A stretch of 64,000 nucleotides of DNA from Rhynchopus euleeides. Its lineage: Eukaryota; Euglenozoa; Diplonemea; Diplonemida; Diplonemidae. Numbering within the stretch: the first letter of the stretch is position 1; every line of letters starts with the position of its first letter. Under the pieces are notes generated by a model. The model saw only the letters and a program-made list of their open reading frames with translations, did no database searches and was not told the origin of the DNA. Below are positions 53,669 to 63,170 of this stretch, piece after piece. The stretch lies in contig OY723310.1 in the NCBI GenBank assembly GCA_963210315.1, forward strand, positions 1,488,001 to 1,552,000. The letters are read 5' to 3'. Position numbers and translations under genes: made by a program.

Positions 53669-54670
53669 TCAGAGGGTGTCCATGTCGTCCTCCTCCACTG
53701 TGATGGCCTGCGGGATGCTCGGAGGGGCTTCTTCCTCTGTGTCGGGGACCTCAGGCTGTGCGAGGTCGATCCCCAGCAGGTCCTTGTACCTCCCCACGGT
53801 GGAGGTGTTGGCCTGGCCTGAGCCGGTCACCGTGGCGCGGGGCTGTTCCAAAGGAACGGTGACCTTCCACAGGGCCAACTGCCCCTCCACCTGCTCGCAG
53901 GTGATGGGCTCGCCATCGGCAGGGCTCCTGGGGAGGAAATAGGTGGCGGTGTATGTGCCGCTGGGGATTGTCGAACCCTCGTGGACCACGCGAAGACACG
54001 TCAGCGACACCTGCAGGCCTGTCACTGAAAACTCAACCCGGGTCAACAGCCCCTCGAGCATCACCACATGCACGTTGGCTGCCCCAGGCAACGGGGTGAC
54101 CACCGGGAAGTGCTGCATCACATTCTTCGTCGTAGTATCCTCCTCCTGCTGCACGGCAGTGTACACGTTGTTCATCTCGACCTCCTTGTAGGCCGGGGCA
54201 AGCGCAGCAAGGACCCGCTGGTACAGCGGATTCTTCTTGTGGCCCTCCTCCGCCCAAGCCAAGGGCATCTTTGGCTTGAGGGTGACACCCACCAACTTGG
54301 TGTCTTGCACCTTCCCGCGCTTCACCTCAACCCTGTAGGTGGCGGGGAGGGTGCCGTCCTTCTGCATCATCTCGACCTCCCTCACAGCGAGCTTGTCCAT
54401 GTCAGGGAATACGGCGGTGATGGCGTTGGCCACCTGGGGGCTGTGCTTGTTGATCTCCTTGCCGGTCAACACCGTTGCTAGGGGCCTTCTAATGGATCCC
54501 AGTGTCAGCACACTTCCCCCTTTTTTAACGAGGAAGGCCGTGCAAAAATCAGCCACAATGTTCGTCGCCTCCGCAGCCTCGGGACTCTCTGCGCTCTTCT
54601 TCTTCTTACTCGACTTCGCCGCCGGCTTCGCTGCCACCTTCACTGCCGGCTTCGTTGTCGTCTTCCCCAT
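53669..54670 (-). CDS. Accessory protein of CACGG element, copy 2
   Basis: This 333-residue protein is identical to that at 10369-11370 except Leu to Pro in IRRLLATV, within the predicted helical N-terminal domain. A Pro in a helix could impair this copy. It has the same Lys-rich start and acidic end. It lies upstream of the broken transposase on the same strand. Confidence 0.75.
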   Translation of the reverse strand: MGKTTTKPAVKVAAKPAAKSSKKKKSAESPEAAEATNIVADFCTAFLVKKGGSVLTLGSIRRPLATVLTGKEINKHSPQVANAITAVFPDMDKLAVREVEMMQKDGTLPATYRVEVKRGKVQDTKLVGVTLKPKMPLAWAEEGHKKNPLYQRVLAALAPAYKEVEMNNVYTAVQQEEDTTTKNVMQHFPVVTPLPGAANVHVVMLEGLLTRVEFSVTGLQVSLTCLRVVHEGSTIPSGTYTATYFLPRSPADGEPITCEQVEGQLALWKVTVPLEQPRATVTGSGQANTSTVGRYKDLLGIDLAQPEVPDTEEEAPPSIPQAITVEEDDMDTL

Positions 54671-54928
54671 TTTTGTGAATCAGGTCTGCGAGCTGGGATG
54701 GGTGGAAACGTCCGTTTGGTGTGTGTGTGTGTGGCTGTACTTCAGTGACGAGTGCCACATTGCATAGGTATCATGGGAAAAATGAGTGAAAATAGGTGAA
54801 AAGACTCCCGCTAAGGGGAGTCAGACTCCCGCTAGCGGGAGTATAGACTCCCGCTAGCGGGAGTTGGACTCCCCCTAGTTGAGACTCCCGAAAAGGGTTA
54901 CCCTACCCCCGCTGGAGTCCACCGTGTA

Positions 54929-56708
54929 TCTTAAACACTGAGATAAGGGAATACGCCGCAACGGCAACACCCCCGCGCCCCCCCCCCCCCCCCTCCGGCG
55001 CCCCATCCCAAAACCACAGCATCCCACCCCCTCTCTCTCCCCCCTTCCTCACACGGGACAGCTGTCCGGCCCTCGAGTCTGCTGACTCGGCTTGCCTCGT
55101 CGCTCGCACCTCTCTGACGGTTCCCCCCACCCCCGAACGCCTCCCGTCGCCAGGCCATGCCATGGCGACGGAGTGGGGGGCGGGGCGGGGGGGGGGGGGG
55201 TGCCAAAAAAATTGATAAAAAATCGCGCGAGAGAGAGATCTTCGAGCAAAAGCAAGAACTGGGGCACCGGGCAGCTTGCCGTGTTGGCCAATTTGAACGT
55301 CTTTATCTATAACAAGAGTCGGCAAAGGTGGTTGATTCGGGGGGGGGGGGGTGGGTGGGTGGGTGTCAAGAGGGCACTTCTTCACGATGCCTTGGGTGGG
55401 GGGGGAATCGCTTTATCTTCTTCATCGTTCGGACTCTGGTATCGTCTTCCTCAGAAATGAAGAACTCTCTCTCTCTCTCTCCAACATGCGTGTCCGCGAT
55501 ACCGCATGTTTGTTGCCTTTGTGGTGTCACTGGATGCTGCACTCCATACCTCACCCCCCACGGCACCCCCCCCAACCCCCACTGCACCCTGATACCGCAA
55601 CTCCCCCCAGGCATCATGTGTGTGCGGTGGCGTGAGTTTTTTTTTCTAGATTTCACATCGCTTCTTCTTCTTCTTCTCCCCCCTCCCCTCCCTCCCCCCA
55701 TGTGCACACGCGACCCTCACACTTCACCCTGCTTCTCCTGTCTCTCTCTCGCGCCCCCTCCCCCGATGCGACGCCAGCCTGCAGAGGGGGGTATGTATGG
55801 TGCGCGATGTCGCGAAATATATTTAGAGTCGGGTGTGTGGAGGGTTGTGGGGGGCAGGGCTTTTTCGATCAGCGGTGTCCAACCAAGGGATAAAGCCAAG
55901 GCCATGGTGGTGATCTACCAGTTTTATAAGATTCGGGTTGGTTCGCAGCACGGCGGCACAGGGGGGTGCGGGGGGGGGGGGTGGTGGTGGTGGTGCCGAG
56001 GCTTTACCTTGCCTCCTGTATCTCCCGAGAGGCGTTGGGTCTCCCCCCTCCTGTGTGGTGTTCCGTCGCTGGGGGGCATGCTGTACAACACCTTGTTGTC
56101 AAGAATTTGAACAAGAAAAAAAAGATACACATAACTCGCCGTTGTGTGTGTAAAAATAACAGTGGATATTCGCACCCAAGCGCAGGCCCGCCAGGGCGGT
56201 GATCACGCGTGTTATCCCCGCTGCACTGTAAACAAGAATTCACGCGTGAGTGTATTTCTCCCCCCCCCCCCCCTTTCACAGAGCTGTGGCGCTCAGCACA
56301 CCCACACCACACCCAGCCCGCACGTGGTGTGTATGTATTGGCTATGCGATGCCACTTTGTCGATAAAATCACAGCAGGGGGCAGGGGGAGGGGGGGGGGG
56401 TGTGTAGGAGTGTGGGTATATTGGGGACATGGGTGGAGGGAGAGGTGTTAGGCTCCCCCCTTCGCTCAGAACTGCAGGAAAGTGAGAAAAAAGCGAGCCG
56501 CCGCCCCCCCCCCCCCCCCCCCCCCCACAAACACCTGGCTGTAAAGCGGCACAGCTTTTTGACACACAGTGTGGCACAGAGCGAAGGGGGGAGCCTAACA
56601 CCTCTCAACGCCTCCTCCACCGGGTCATGCCCAAGCCACCCACCACAGCGGGGGTGTGGGTGCTTGGGTGTGACTGCACGTTGTCAAGAAAAACAAAAAA
56701 AACAAATC
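54929..56708. other. Intergenic, no gene seen
   Basis: Long C and G tracts (54978-54994, 55187-55200, 56507-56526), a CT run near 55467-55482 and a TTC run near 55662-55676. Apparent frames follow these tracts. Confidence 0.5.
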
Positions 56709-56711
56709 CGA

Positions 56712-56820
56712 GGGGGCCCTCGCTACCAAGTGTGACTGAGTGAGAAAAAGTGAGAAGTCAGCCATGTTTGGCTGAACACTGACGACTCGTGACTCACAGT
56801 GACTCGTAGCGAGGACCCCC
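56712..56820. mobile_element. 109-bp MITE with 3-bp TSD, copy 2
   Basis: The ends are GGGGGCCCTCGCTACCAAG and near inverse, flanked by CGA (56709-56711, 56821-56823). The length is the same as copy 1 at 38841. Its right flank overlaps the 8-bp target of the next element. Confidence 0.8.
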
Positions 56821-57165
56821 CGAGACAGGCCGTTCGCTCGGGGCGAAGTTGGGCCCAACTTCGCTAAAAAAATAAATCTTCAGATTTACTTCGTCCCAAC
56901 TTCGCCCAACAACTTCGCCCAAGGGGACGAAGTTGGGATAAAAAAATTCTGGGCTCGGCCCCCACCCACCGAAGGGGGGGTGGGTGGTGAAAGAGCCCAC
57001 GGGATCACGAGGCTCAGGGGATGGGGAATGCACGAGGAAGGAAGTGTCAGAAGGAGACCACAACGACCTTCCCCAAAGTACGATGTATTGCTCCGCCCAG
57101 ACCCCCCCCTGTGGCGTATGTCTGGTGCCCAATTCCTTTCAAGTTACATGAATCTGTCCATCCGC

Positions 57166-57491
57166 GAGCAGAAGCCGTAGGCAACATCTCCTGGCATAAA
57201 TCAAAAACCCAACAATCAATAGAACGAACCCCCCCCCCCCCCCCACCAAGAACAGAAAACTGCGAGGGATGACAGCCCCGCCGTGGCGCCGCAGCGCCTG
57301 ACGCGGCCCGAAGTACTGGGGGCCGGGGGGGCAACCAACCGGCCCCCAATATAAGCGCCTCACAGAGGACTGAACCTCGCCTGTGTTGAGCCCTCTGAAG
57401 CGAGCCCGCTGAAGAGGGAAACCCCCACAACAAAGCAAGCAAAACAAAACTAAACAAAACAAAAACTGACAACACAGGTCGCACTAAAAAA
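57166..57491 (+). mobile_element. 326-bp insertion, retroposon-like
   Basis: It is flanked by ATCCGC on both sides (57160-57165, 57492-57497) and absent from element 2, which gives the empty site CATCCGCAATGAAC. Its right end is A-rich (CAAAACAAAAACTG, then a run of As). The short duplication and A-run suggest a SINE or retroposed transcript. I do not recognise the parent sequence. Confidence 0.65.
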
Positions 57492-57500
57492 ATCCGCAAT

Positions 57501-57557
57501 GAACAGATGTTCACTACCGTGGCCTCCGGCGGCTGGGGCTCCGCCCCCCAGACCCCC
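57501..57557 (+). repeat. Dispersed hairpin motif, in element 1
   Basis: One copy with a shortened palindrome arm (GGCTGGGGCTCC). It mirrors the copy at 58122-58180 in element 2. Confidence 0.8.
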
Positions 57558-57845
57558 CTGGCAGCCGAACTGTGTGGCACAGCGTTCCCTGCCAATCTAC
57601 GGGCGTTTCGCTCATAAGCAAGGTTATTAGTGCCTCCGGAGGTACTAACAGCCTTGCCAGAAGTGTAGCGACCTGCTCTCTCAAGGAAAGGTAGCCAATG
57701 TGTACCTCCCGAGGGGGCGCGAAGCGCCCCCGAGGGGCGCCTCCCTGTGGTTAAAAAAAAATCTCAAAATCCCAAAAATCCCAAATAAAACTTCGTCCAC
57801 CCCACACGGGATCTGTGGACGATAGCGAACGGCCTGCCCCGAGAA

Positions 57846-58507
57846 CAGGGCGTTCGCTATCGCCCACCGCTCCCGTGTGGGGTGGGCGAAGTTTTATTTA
57901 GGGTTTTGGGAATTCGGGAAATTTTTTTATCCGTCGGGGAGGCGCCCCTCGGGGGCGCTTCGCGCCCCCTCGGGAGGTACACATTGGCTACCTCTCCTTG
58001 AGAGGGCAGATCACTGCACTTCTGGCAAGGCTGTTAGTACCTCCGAAGACACTAATAGCCTTGCTTATGAGCGAAACGCGTGGATCGGCAGGGACCGCTG
58101 TGCCACACAGTTCGGCTGTCAGGGGGGTCTGGGGGGCGGAGCCCCCCAGCCGCCGGAGGCCACGGTAGTGAACATCTGTTCATTGCGGATGGATAGATTC
58201 ATGCAACTTGAAAGGACTTGGGCACCAGACATACGCCACAGGGGGGTCTGGGCGGAGCAATACATCGTACTTTGGGGAAGGCAGTTGTGGTCTCCTTCTG
58301 ACACTTCCTTCTTCGAGCATTCCCCATCCCCTGAGGCTCGTGATCCCGTGGGCTCTTTCCCACCCACCCCCCTTCGGGGGGTGGGGGCCGAGCCCAGAAT
58401 TTTTTTATCCAACTTCGCCCCCTTGGGCGAAGTTGGGGCGAAGTAAATCCGAACATTTATTTATTTAGGCGAAGTTGGCCCAACTTCGCCCAGTAGCGAA
58501 CGCCCTG
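57846..58507 (-). mobile_element. hAT-like element 2 (662 bp), inverted
   Basis: The ends are CAGGGCGTTCGCTATCG and CAGGGCGTTCGCTACTG, flanked by a perfect 8-bp duplication CCCGAGAA (57838-57845, 58508-58515). It is the same family as element 1 in opposite orientation, and the two targets overlap by seven bases. Together they make a ~1.7-kb imperfect palindrome. Confidence 0.85.
58122..58180 (-). repeat. Dispersed hairpin motif, in element 2
   Basis: A canonical inverted copy. A truncated remnant (GGGGGGTCTGGGCGG) follows at 58241-58255, mirrored at 57095-57110. Confidence 0.8.
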
Positions 58508-58515
58508 CCCGAGAA

Positions 58516-59331
58516 CGAAAAAAAAACCGTGGGAAGAGAGCGGAAGTATACGGTATGGCTCTGTGATTTTGGAGAGTGCCTTGTTGGTGCGTTGGGGTAG
58601 GGGCTGGGGCGGGGGGGGGGGGGGTCGGGATCGGGGAGCTCCTAGGATCGGTGGGGAAGGGGAGAGGGGGAAGAAGGCTGCATTCCCTTCCGCCAGCATC
58701 ACCACCGCCACCGCCGCCACCACCACCCGACATCTCCGACGTCGGTCGATCCGACCGGTGTTCAGTGCGGTTTCCCCGTCCTCCTAATTGCACACCACAC
58801 ACACTTCTGGTTTGAGTGGATATATCCCTGGCGAAGAGGGGGAAGGGGGGTCGCAAGACCCAGCCATTTTGGGCTGGTTTTTTCTTGGGGGGGGTTTTTT
58901 TTGCATGATGGCTACATCCCCCCAGTCCATCATCCCAATGCCACACCGCCACAACCCACACCCACAAGAGCCAGCTGTCTTAGATTCTGTCGTTGTCGTT
59001 TCTTTTTTTGTTTCAGGGGGTCTTCGCTGGTCGACAAACTTCGACAAACTTCGTCGTTCGTCACATAATTAGGAAAACGGCTGTTTCAGGGGGTTTTTCA
59101 CCGAAGACGGCAGTGTTCTGACGACGACGACAGGGGTCTTCGACAAAAACTTCGTCAGCGAAGACCCCCCCCAAAAATGAATTAAAAACCGGTTTTTCGG
59201 GGATTCTCGCTGTTCGTCACCTGTCGTCAAAATTCGACAAAATTCGACAATTTTCACCTAAACCGACGGAAAATGCACCAAAATGCACCACCCACAGCCT
59301 GGGTCGGCCCAGGGTCTGGACACCACTCCTG
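58516..59331. other. Intergenic with a small inverted-repeat element
   Basis: No gene is seen. It holds G tracts near 58610-58625. At 59016-59172 GGGGGTCTTCGCTG and its inverse enclose ~155 bp, resembling the 109-bp MITE ends, without a clear duplication. CGACAAA repeats lie near 59030-59060 and 59225-59250. Confidence 0.5.
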
Positions 59332-60086
59332 GACCCGGCCCAGTACGGGCGAGATCGGCCCATAGCCGGCCCAGCACTGCCGAGATCGGCCCATGTCCGG
59401 CCCAGTACGGGCGAGATCGGCCCATAGCCGGCCCAGTACGGGCGAGATCGGCCCATAGCCGTCCCAGCACTGCCGAGATCGGCCCATAGCCGGCCCAGCA
59501 CTGCCGAGATCGGCCCATGTCCGGCCCAGTACGGGCGAGATCGGCCCATAGCCGGCCCAGCACTGCCGAGATCGGCCCATAGCCGGCCCAGTACGGGCGA
59601 GATCGGCCCATAGCCGGCCCAGCACTGCCGAGATCGGCCCATGTCCGGCCCAGCACTGCCGAGATCGGCCCATAGCCGGCCCAGTACGGGCGAGATCAGC
59701 CCATAGCCGGCCCAGCACTGCCGAGATCGGCCCATGTCCGGCCCAGTACGGGCGAGATCGGCCCATAGCCGGCCCAGCACTGCCGAGATCGGCCCATAGC
59801 CGGCCCAGTACTGCCGAGATCGGCCCATGTCCGGCCCAGTACGTGCGAGATCGGCCCGTAGCCGGCCCAGCACTGCCGAGATCGGCCCATGTCCGGCCCA
59901 GTACGTGCGAGATCGGCCCATAGCCGGCCCAGTACGGGCGAGATCGGCCCATAGCCGGCCCAGCACTGCCGAGATCGGCCCATAGCCGGCCCAGTACGTG
60001 CGAGATCGGCCCATAGCCGGCCCAGTACTGCCGAGATCGGCCCATGTCCGGCCCAGTACGGGCGAGATCGGCCCATAGCCGGCCTA
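59332..60086 (+). repeat. 31-bp satellite array 1, about 24 units
   Basis: The monomers contain GATCGGCCCATAGCC followed by GGCCCAGCACTGCCGA or GGCCCAGTACGGGCGA. The two variants and CATAGCC/CATGTCC versions are interspersed. The array ends directly at the 3' splice site of the cyclase exon. Since 31 is not a multiple of three, all three minus-strand frames are open and repeat every 93 bp; these are not genes. Confidence 0.97.
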
Positions 60087-60093
60087 GTCGTAG

Positions 60094-60281
60094 GATGCTG
60101 AACGAAGACAGCCAGCAGGCGCTGCTCTTCGATGACTACTCCACAGAGACGAAGATCACGACACTCGTGGTCACAGACGTGCAGGCCTCGACCCTCTGCT
60201 TGGAGAAGTCTTTCGAGGGAATGCGGAAGGCGCTAGAAATCCACAACCATGTGATCCGGAAGTGCATTGCGGGCATGGCGG
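60094..60281 (+). CDS. Class III nucleotidyl cyclase, one internal exon
   Basis: This exon encodes about 62 residues of an adenylate/guanylate cyclase catalytic domain, which makes cyclic nucleotides from ATP or GTP. It has TTLVVTDVQAST, the strand with the first metal-binding Asp, then GMRKALEIHNHVIRKCIAGM, matching the helix that precedes the GYEVKTEGD motif in this family. The acceptor is TAG at 60091-60093 (or CTAG at 60087). The donor GTATGAGG begins at 60282 and would split the codon before the expected Gly-Tyr. The next exon with the second Asp is not recognisable in the window. No upstream exon is seen either, so both flanking introns exceed 0.7 kb and consist mainly of satellite. Confidence 0.72.
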
Positions 60282-60298
60282 GTATGAGGCAGGACATC

Positions 60299-60870
60299 GT
60301 CAGTGTCTGGACAGCACTCCTGGGCTCGGCCCAGGGACTGGACATCACTCCCTGGCTCGGCCCAGTGTCTGGACACCACTCCCTGGCTCGGCCCAGGGAC
60401 TGGACAGCACTCCTGAGCTCGGCCCAGTGTCTGGACAGCACTCCTGGGCTCGGCCCAGTGTCTGGACAGCACTCCTGGGCTCGGCCCAGGGTCTGGACAC
60501 CACTCCCTGGCTCGGCCCAGGGTCTGGACATCACGCCCTGGCTCGGCCCAGTGTGGACAGCACTCCTGGGCTCGGCCCAGGGTCTGGACATCACTCCTGG
60601 GCTCGGCCCAGTGTCTGGACACCACTCCCTGGCTCGGCCCAGTGTCTGGACATCACTCCTGGGCTCGGCCCAGTGTCTGGACACCACTCCCTGGCTCGGC
60701 CCAGTGTCTGGACATCACTCCTGGGCTCGGCCCAGTGTCTGGACACCACTCCCTGGCTCGGCCCAGGGTCTGGACATCACTCCTGGGCTCGGCCCAGTGT
60801 CTGGACAGCACTCCTGGGCTCGGCCCAGTGTCTGGACACGACTCGTCGGCTCGGCCCAGTGGGTCGAGCC
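60299..60870 (+). repeat. 31-bp satellite array 2, about 18 units
   Basis: The monomers contain TGGCTCGGCCCAGTGTCTGG then ACATCACTCC or ACAGCACTCC. One unit near 60550 is shortened. A single inverted monomer follows at about 60865-60890. The array starts 17 bases after the cyclase exon donor. Confidence 0.95.
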
Positions 60871-60890
60871 CAGGAGTGATGTCCAGACAC

Positions 60891-61599
60891 TGTCTGGACG
60901 GGAAGCTCCCCGCAGTGAGTGGTCGGGGGCCGTGGCCACGACCTCGGGGTGATGTCCAGCCGAGCAGAACGTGGCACCCGGAGTACCGAGTGTTTGCTCC
61001 ACTCAGAGGGGGTTCGATGCAGGACCCCTTCCCAGTCATGATCTCCTCAGTGCCTCCATCGATCCCCTCCGTCAGGGATCTTGCTGTGTGTAACATTAGC
61101 ACAAGACCTAAACCCGCATCGCGTACCCATCCTTCGAAACCGTGCGATGTGCAATGTTGTGTTCATGTAGCTAGCTCGGAGAGTGTCTTAGCGAGCCCGC
61201 AAGGCTAGCTATATTTGCACCGTCCAACCAAATCTTGCTCAGCTTCGACTTGGCGCCGAGAGAGTTACGAGCGCTGCCCATAGAATCAGGTGTGCCGGGC
61301 GTGTGTGTCTTTATCAACACACGCAGACTCCTGCATACAGTAGACGGCCTACAGGCGAGGCGGAGTGTGACCTACTGTTGGGGGTGGTGAACTGGTCTGC
61401 GACGTCATCCTGCTGGTGTGCGACGTCTCCACCTCCTGCGGCACAGGGGGCCTTGTGATCTGGAGCGCTGGGGCAGCGCGGTGCAATGTCGGAGTGCGGA
61501 CGGGCCAAGTCCCCCTGCTCCTGTGCATGCAGCGCAGATTTCTTGTTGCTGCGGTCCAGACAGCGGGCCGAGACCGGATGTGATGTCGGCCCACCCTCG
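60891..61599. other. Unique DNA between satellite arrays
   Basis: About 0.7 kb without repeat monomers. I searched it by eye for the next cyclase exon (GYEVKTEGD-like) and did not find one. Short frames only. Confidence 0.5.
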
Positions 61600-63170
61600 G
61601 GACATCACTGCCTGGCTCGGCCCACCCTCTGGACAGGACTGCGTGGCTCGGCCCATTCTCGGGACAGCACTGCCTAGCTCGGCCCACCCTCGGGACAGCA
61701 CTGTCTGGCTCGGCCCGTTCTCGGGACAGCACTGTCTGGCTCGGCCCATTCTCGGGACAGCACTGTCTGGCTCGGCCCACCCTTGGGACAGCACTGCCTG
61801 GCTCGGCCCATTCTCGGGACAGCACTGCCTAGCTCGGCCCACCCTCGGGACAGCACTGTCTGGCTCGGCCCATTCTCGGGACAGCACTGCCTGGCTCGGC
61901 CCATTCTCGGGACAGCACTGCCTAGCTCGGCCCACCCTCGGGACAGCACTGTCTGGCTCGGCCCGTTCTCGGGACAGCACTGTCTGGCTCGGCCCATTCT
62001 CGGGACAGCACTGTCTGGCTCGGCCCACCCTTGGGACAGCACTGCCTGGCTCGGCCCATTCTCGGGACAGCACTGCCTAGCTCGGCCCACCCTCGGGACA
62101 GCACTGTCTGGCTCGGCCCGTTCTCGGGACAGCACTGTCTGGCTCGGCCCACCCTTGGGACAGCACTGCCTGGCTCGGCCCATTCTCGGGACAGCACTGT
62201 CTGGCTCGGCCCGTTCTCGGGACAGCACTGTCTGGCTCGGCCCATTCTCGGGACAGCACTGTCTGGCTCGGCCCACCCTTGGGACAGCACTGCCTGGCTC
62301 GGCCCATTCTCGGGACAGCACTGCCTAGCTCGGCCCACCCTCGGGACAGCACTGTCTGGCTCGGCCCGTTCTCGGGACAGCACTGTCTGGCTCGGCCCAC
62401 CCTTGGGACAGCACTGCCTGGCTCGGCCCATTCTCGGGACAGCACTGTCTGGCTCGGCCCGTTCTCGGGACAGCACTGTCTGGCTCGGCCCACCCTTGGG
62501 ACAGCACTGCCTGGCTCGGCCCATTCTCGGGACATCACTGTCTGGCTCGGCCCACCCTTGGGACAGCACTGTCTGGCTCGGCCCGTTCTCGGGACAGCAC
62601 TGTCTGGCTCGGCCCATTCTCGGGACAGCACTGTCTGGCTCGGCCCACCCTTGGGACAGCACTGCCTGGCTCGGCCCATTCTCGGGACAGCACTGTCTGG
62701 CTCGGCCCGTTCTCGGGACAGCACTGTCTGGCTCGGCCCACCCTTGGGACAGCACTGCCTGGCTCGGCCCATTCTCGGGACAGCACTGTCTGGCTCGGCC
62801 CGTTCTCGGGACAGCACTGTCTGGCTCGGCCCACCCTTGGGACAGCACTGCCTGGCTCGGCCCATTCTCGGGACATCACTGTCTGGCTCGGCCCACCCTT
62901 GGGACAGCACTGTCTGGCTCGGCCCATTCTCGGGACAGCACTGTCTGGCTCGGCCCACCCTTGGGACAGCACTGCCTGGCTCGGCCCATTCTCGGGACAG
63001 CACTGTCTGGCTCGGCCCGTTCTCGGGACAGCACTGTCTGGCTCGGCCCACCCTTGGGACAGCACTGCCTGGCTCGGTCCATTCTCGGGACATCACTGTC
63101 TGGCTCGGCCCACCCTTGGGACAGCACTGTCTGGCTCGGCCCGTTCTCGGGACAGCACTGCCTGGCTCCG
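61600..63170 (+). repeat. 31-bp satellite array 3, about 50 units, higher order
   Basis: The monomers contain GGCTCGGCCCATTCTCGGG or ...CACCCTTGGG or ...CGTTCTCGGG, followed by ACAGCACTGTCT or ACAGCACTGCCT. Variants recur in a fixed order: the block at 61783 repeats at 62031 and 62279, a step of 248 bp or eight monomers. Long open frames on both strands result from the period and are not genes. Confidence 0.97.

Larger units (their letters stand above)
51439..54926 (-). mobile_element. Two-gene CACGG transposon, copy 2 (3488 bp)
   Basis: It has the same ends as copy 1, flanked by TA (51437-51438, 54927-54928). It is 22 bp shorter because one subterminal palindrome unit is missing at the left end. 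I find only about five or six substitutions against copy 1 in 3.49 kb. The transposase frame is broken by a nonsense change; the accessory gene is intact. Confidence 0.92.
56826..57836 (+). mobile_element. hAT-like element 1 (1011 bp)
   Basis: The ends are CAGGCCGTTCGCT and, inverted, CAGGCCGTTCGCTATCG, flanked by a perfect 8-bp duplication CCCCGAGA (56818-56825, 57837-57844). Inner inverted units are GCGAAGTTGG / CCAACTTCGC. It contains a 326-bp secondary insertion (57166-57491). CAGG-initial short TIRs and 8-bp TSDs are typical of hAT. No transposase is present. Confidence 0.85.

Noticed and set aside
57877..58446. 189-codon open frame in the palindrome
   Set aside because: It lies wholly inside a hAT-like element and crosses the hairpin motif; the mirrored arm gives a matching frame, so it reflects repeat sequence.
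59217..60076. Three overlapping minus-strand frames of 126-265 codons in array 1
   Set aside because: The same cause as in array 3: a stop-free 31-bp period on that strand. The only real coding sequence nearby is the cyclase exon on the plus strand.
59332..63170. CRISPR-like array
   Set aside because: The 31-bp units are contiguous with no unique spacers, and the context is eukaryotic.
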